Part shown: piece by piece, positions 6,343-6,808 of the stretch
Position numbering within the stretch: position 1 is the first letter of the stretch
How the letters are laid out: each line of letters begins with the position of its first letter
Assembly: GCA_029212275.1 (NCBI GenBank)
Contig: JARGOI010000130.1
Coordinates: 1 to 6,808, forward strand
Source of the DNA: Thalassolituus sp.
GTDB lineage: Bacteria; Pseudomonadota; Gammaproteobacteria; Pseudomonadales; Oceanobacteraceae
Reading direction: 5' to 3'
Length of the DNA: 6,808 bases
Made by a program: the position numbers and the translations under genes
Notes under the pieces: generated by a model
The model's database searches: none
What the model was told of the DNA's origin: nothing
Seen by the model: the letters and a program-made list of their open reading frames with translations, nothing else

Positions 6343-6808
6343 GCCAAAACCTGAACTCGATTCAGAATATGATCGGCAGCGCTGGCGTGATGACTGTCAC
6401 CTAAACGATGATTGACCACTGTTGCTAATACCTGCTGGATATCTTCTGGAAGCAAATAATCGCGACCATTCACCAGCGCCCAGCTTCGTGCGGCACGAAG
6501 TAGTGAAAGCCCTCCACGGGGAGAAAGACCGTAGGCAAAACCGCCGTCTTCGCGGGTAAATGCCAATATTCGCTGCAAATAATCCAGTATCGCGGGCGAC
6601 GCTTTTACTTGGCCGACGCGCTGGCGCAGTACTTTTAGCTGGGAAACCGTCATTGCCGGTACTATCTTAGCCAACATGTGACGCTGATTGTCACCCTCAA
6701 ACAAAGCACGCTCTGCCTTAGGAGTTGGATATCCCAAGTGTAGACGCATCATGAAACGGTCGAGCTGCGATTCAGGTAGGTTGAATGTCCCCGACTGGGA
6801 CATTGGGT
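6339..6808 (-). CDS. MoxR-family AAA+ ATPase, C-terminal part (5' end beyond window)
   Basis: The frame runs off the right edge: before Met at 6803 the codons continue as Pro (6806-6804) and a codon ending in AC, fitting the family's conserved ...NP motif of sensor 1. The ATG at 6803 is therefore an internal Met, not the start. The visible 156 or so residues hold the segment SGTFNLPESQLDRF, whose LDRF is the conserved arginine-finger region. They are followed by the lid domain with GLSPRGGLSLLRAARSWAL (sensor-2-like Arg in SPRG) and YLLPEDIQQV, all typical of MoxR. Full-length relatives have about 300-330 residues, so the Walker A and B motifs lie outside. By family it is an ATP-driven chaperone-like remodeller acting with the DUF58 protein. 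Its stop TGA overlaps the next GTG start. Confidence 0.93.
   Translation of the reverse strand, partial: PMSQSGTFNLPESQLDRFMMRLHLGYPTPKAERALFEGDNQRHMLAKIVPAMTVSQLKVLRQRVGQVKASPAILDYLQRILAFTREDGGFAYGLSPRGGLSLLRAARSWALVNGRDYLLPEDIQQVLATVVNHRLGDSHHASAADHILNRVQVLA

Noticed and set aside
6339..6803. A complete short gene starting at the ATG at 6803
   Set aside because: The frame remains open upstream and gives the conserved Asn-Pro of MoxR before this Met, so it is the C-terminal part of a longer gene.
1..6808. CRISPR array, transposon ends, integrase or toxin-antitoxin pair
   Set aside because: No regularly spaced repeats, terminal inverted repeats, transposase motifs or small paired genes were found; all coding space is taken by housekeeping-type genes.

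Overview
The window looks like ordinary chromosomal DNA from a gammaproteobacterium of moderate GC content. The gene set resembles marine Oceanospirillales or Pseudomonas-type relatives. The main clues are a close homologue of the enterobacterial aldo/keto reductase Tas, a gammaproteobacterial DUF6436 protein, and the block moxR - DUF58 - tgpA, which has the same gene order as a locus known in Pseudomonas aeruginosa. The genus-level assignment is inference from protein resemblance only. No rRNA, tRNA, insertion sequence, phage gene or CRISPR array was seen.

Layout, left to right. (1) 1-385, minus: 5' part of a MOSC-domain protein gene, cut by the left edge. A short AT-rich leader with a TATAAT box and inverted repeats lies upstream. 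(2) 463-1497, minus: a full-length tas-like aldo/keto reductase. (3) 1498-1725: a 228-bp gap with an 11-bp tandem-spaced direct repeat and small hairpins. (4) 1726-2469, minus: a thioredoxin-fold protein with a helical C-terminal extension and a TTG start. (5) 2470-2556: a divergent promoter region with a 16-bp palindrome. (6) 2557-3216, plus: a membrane-anchored DUF6436 thioredoxin-like protein with two Cys-Phe-Cys motifs, the only plus-strand gene. (7) 3272-6808, minus: a tightly overlapping operon, transcribed moxR (5' end beyond the right edge) then DUF58 then tgpA, convergent with the DUF6436 gene.

How the genes fit together. MoxR-type AAA+ ATPases, DUF58 proteins and TgpA-type membrane transglutaminases form a recurrent genetic module thought to act at the cell envelope. 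The two start/stop overlaps here indicate translational coupling. The thioredoxin-like and DUF6436 genes are divergent neighbours, both with thioredoxin-type features, so a shared redox theme is possible but unproven. The tas-like reductase and MOSC protein genes are co-directional, but the MOSC gene appears to have its own promoter.

I did not find a clearly new system. The points most worth checking are the twin CFC motifs of the DUF6436 protein beside a divergent atypical thioredoxin, and the palindrome between them.
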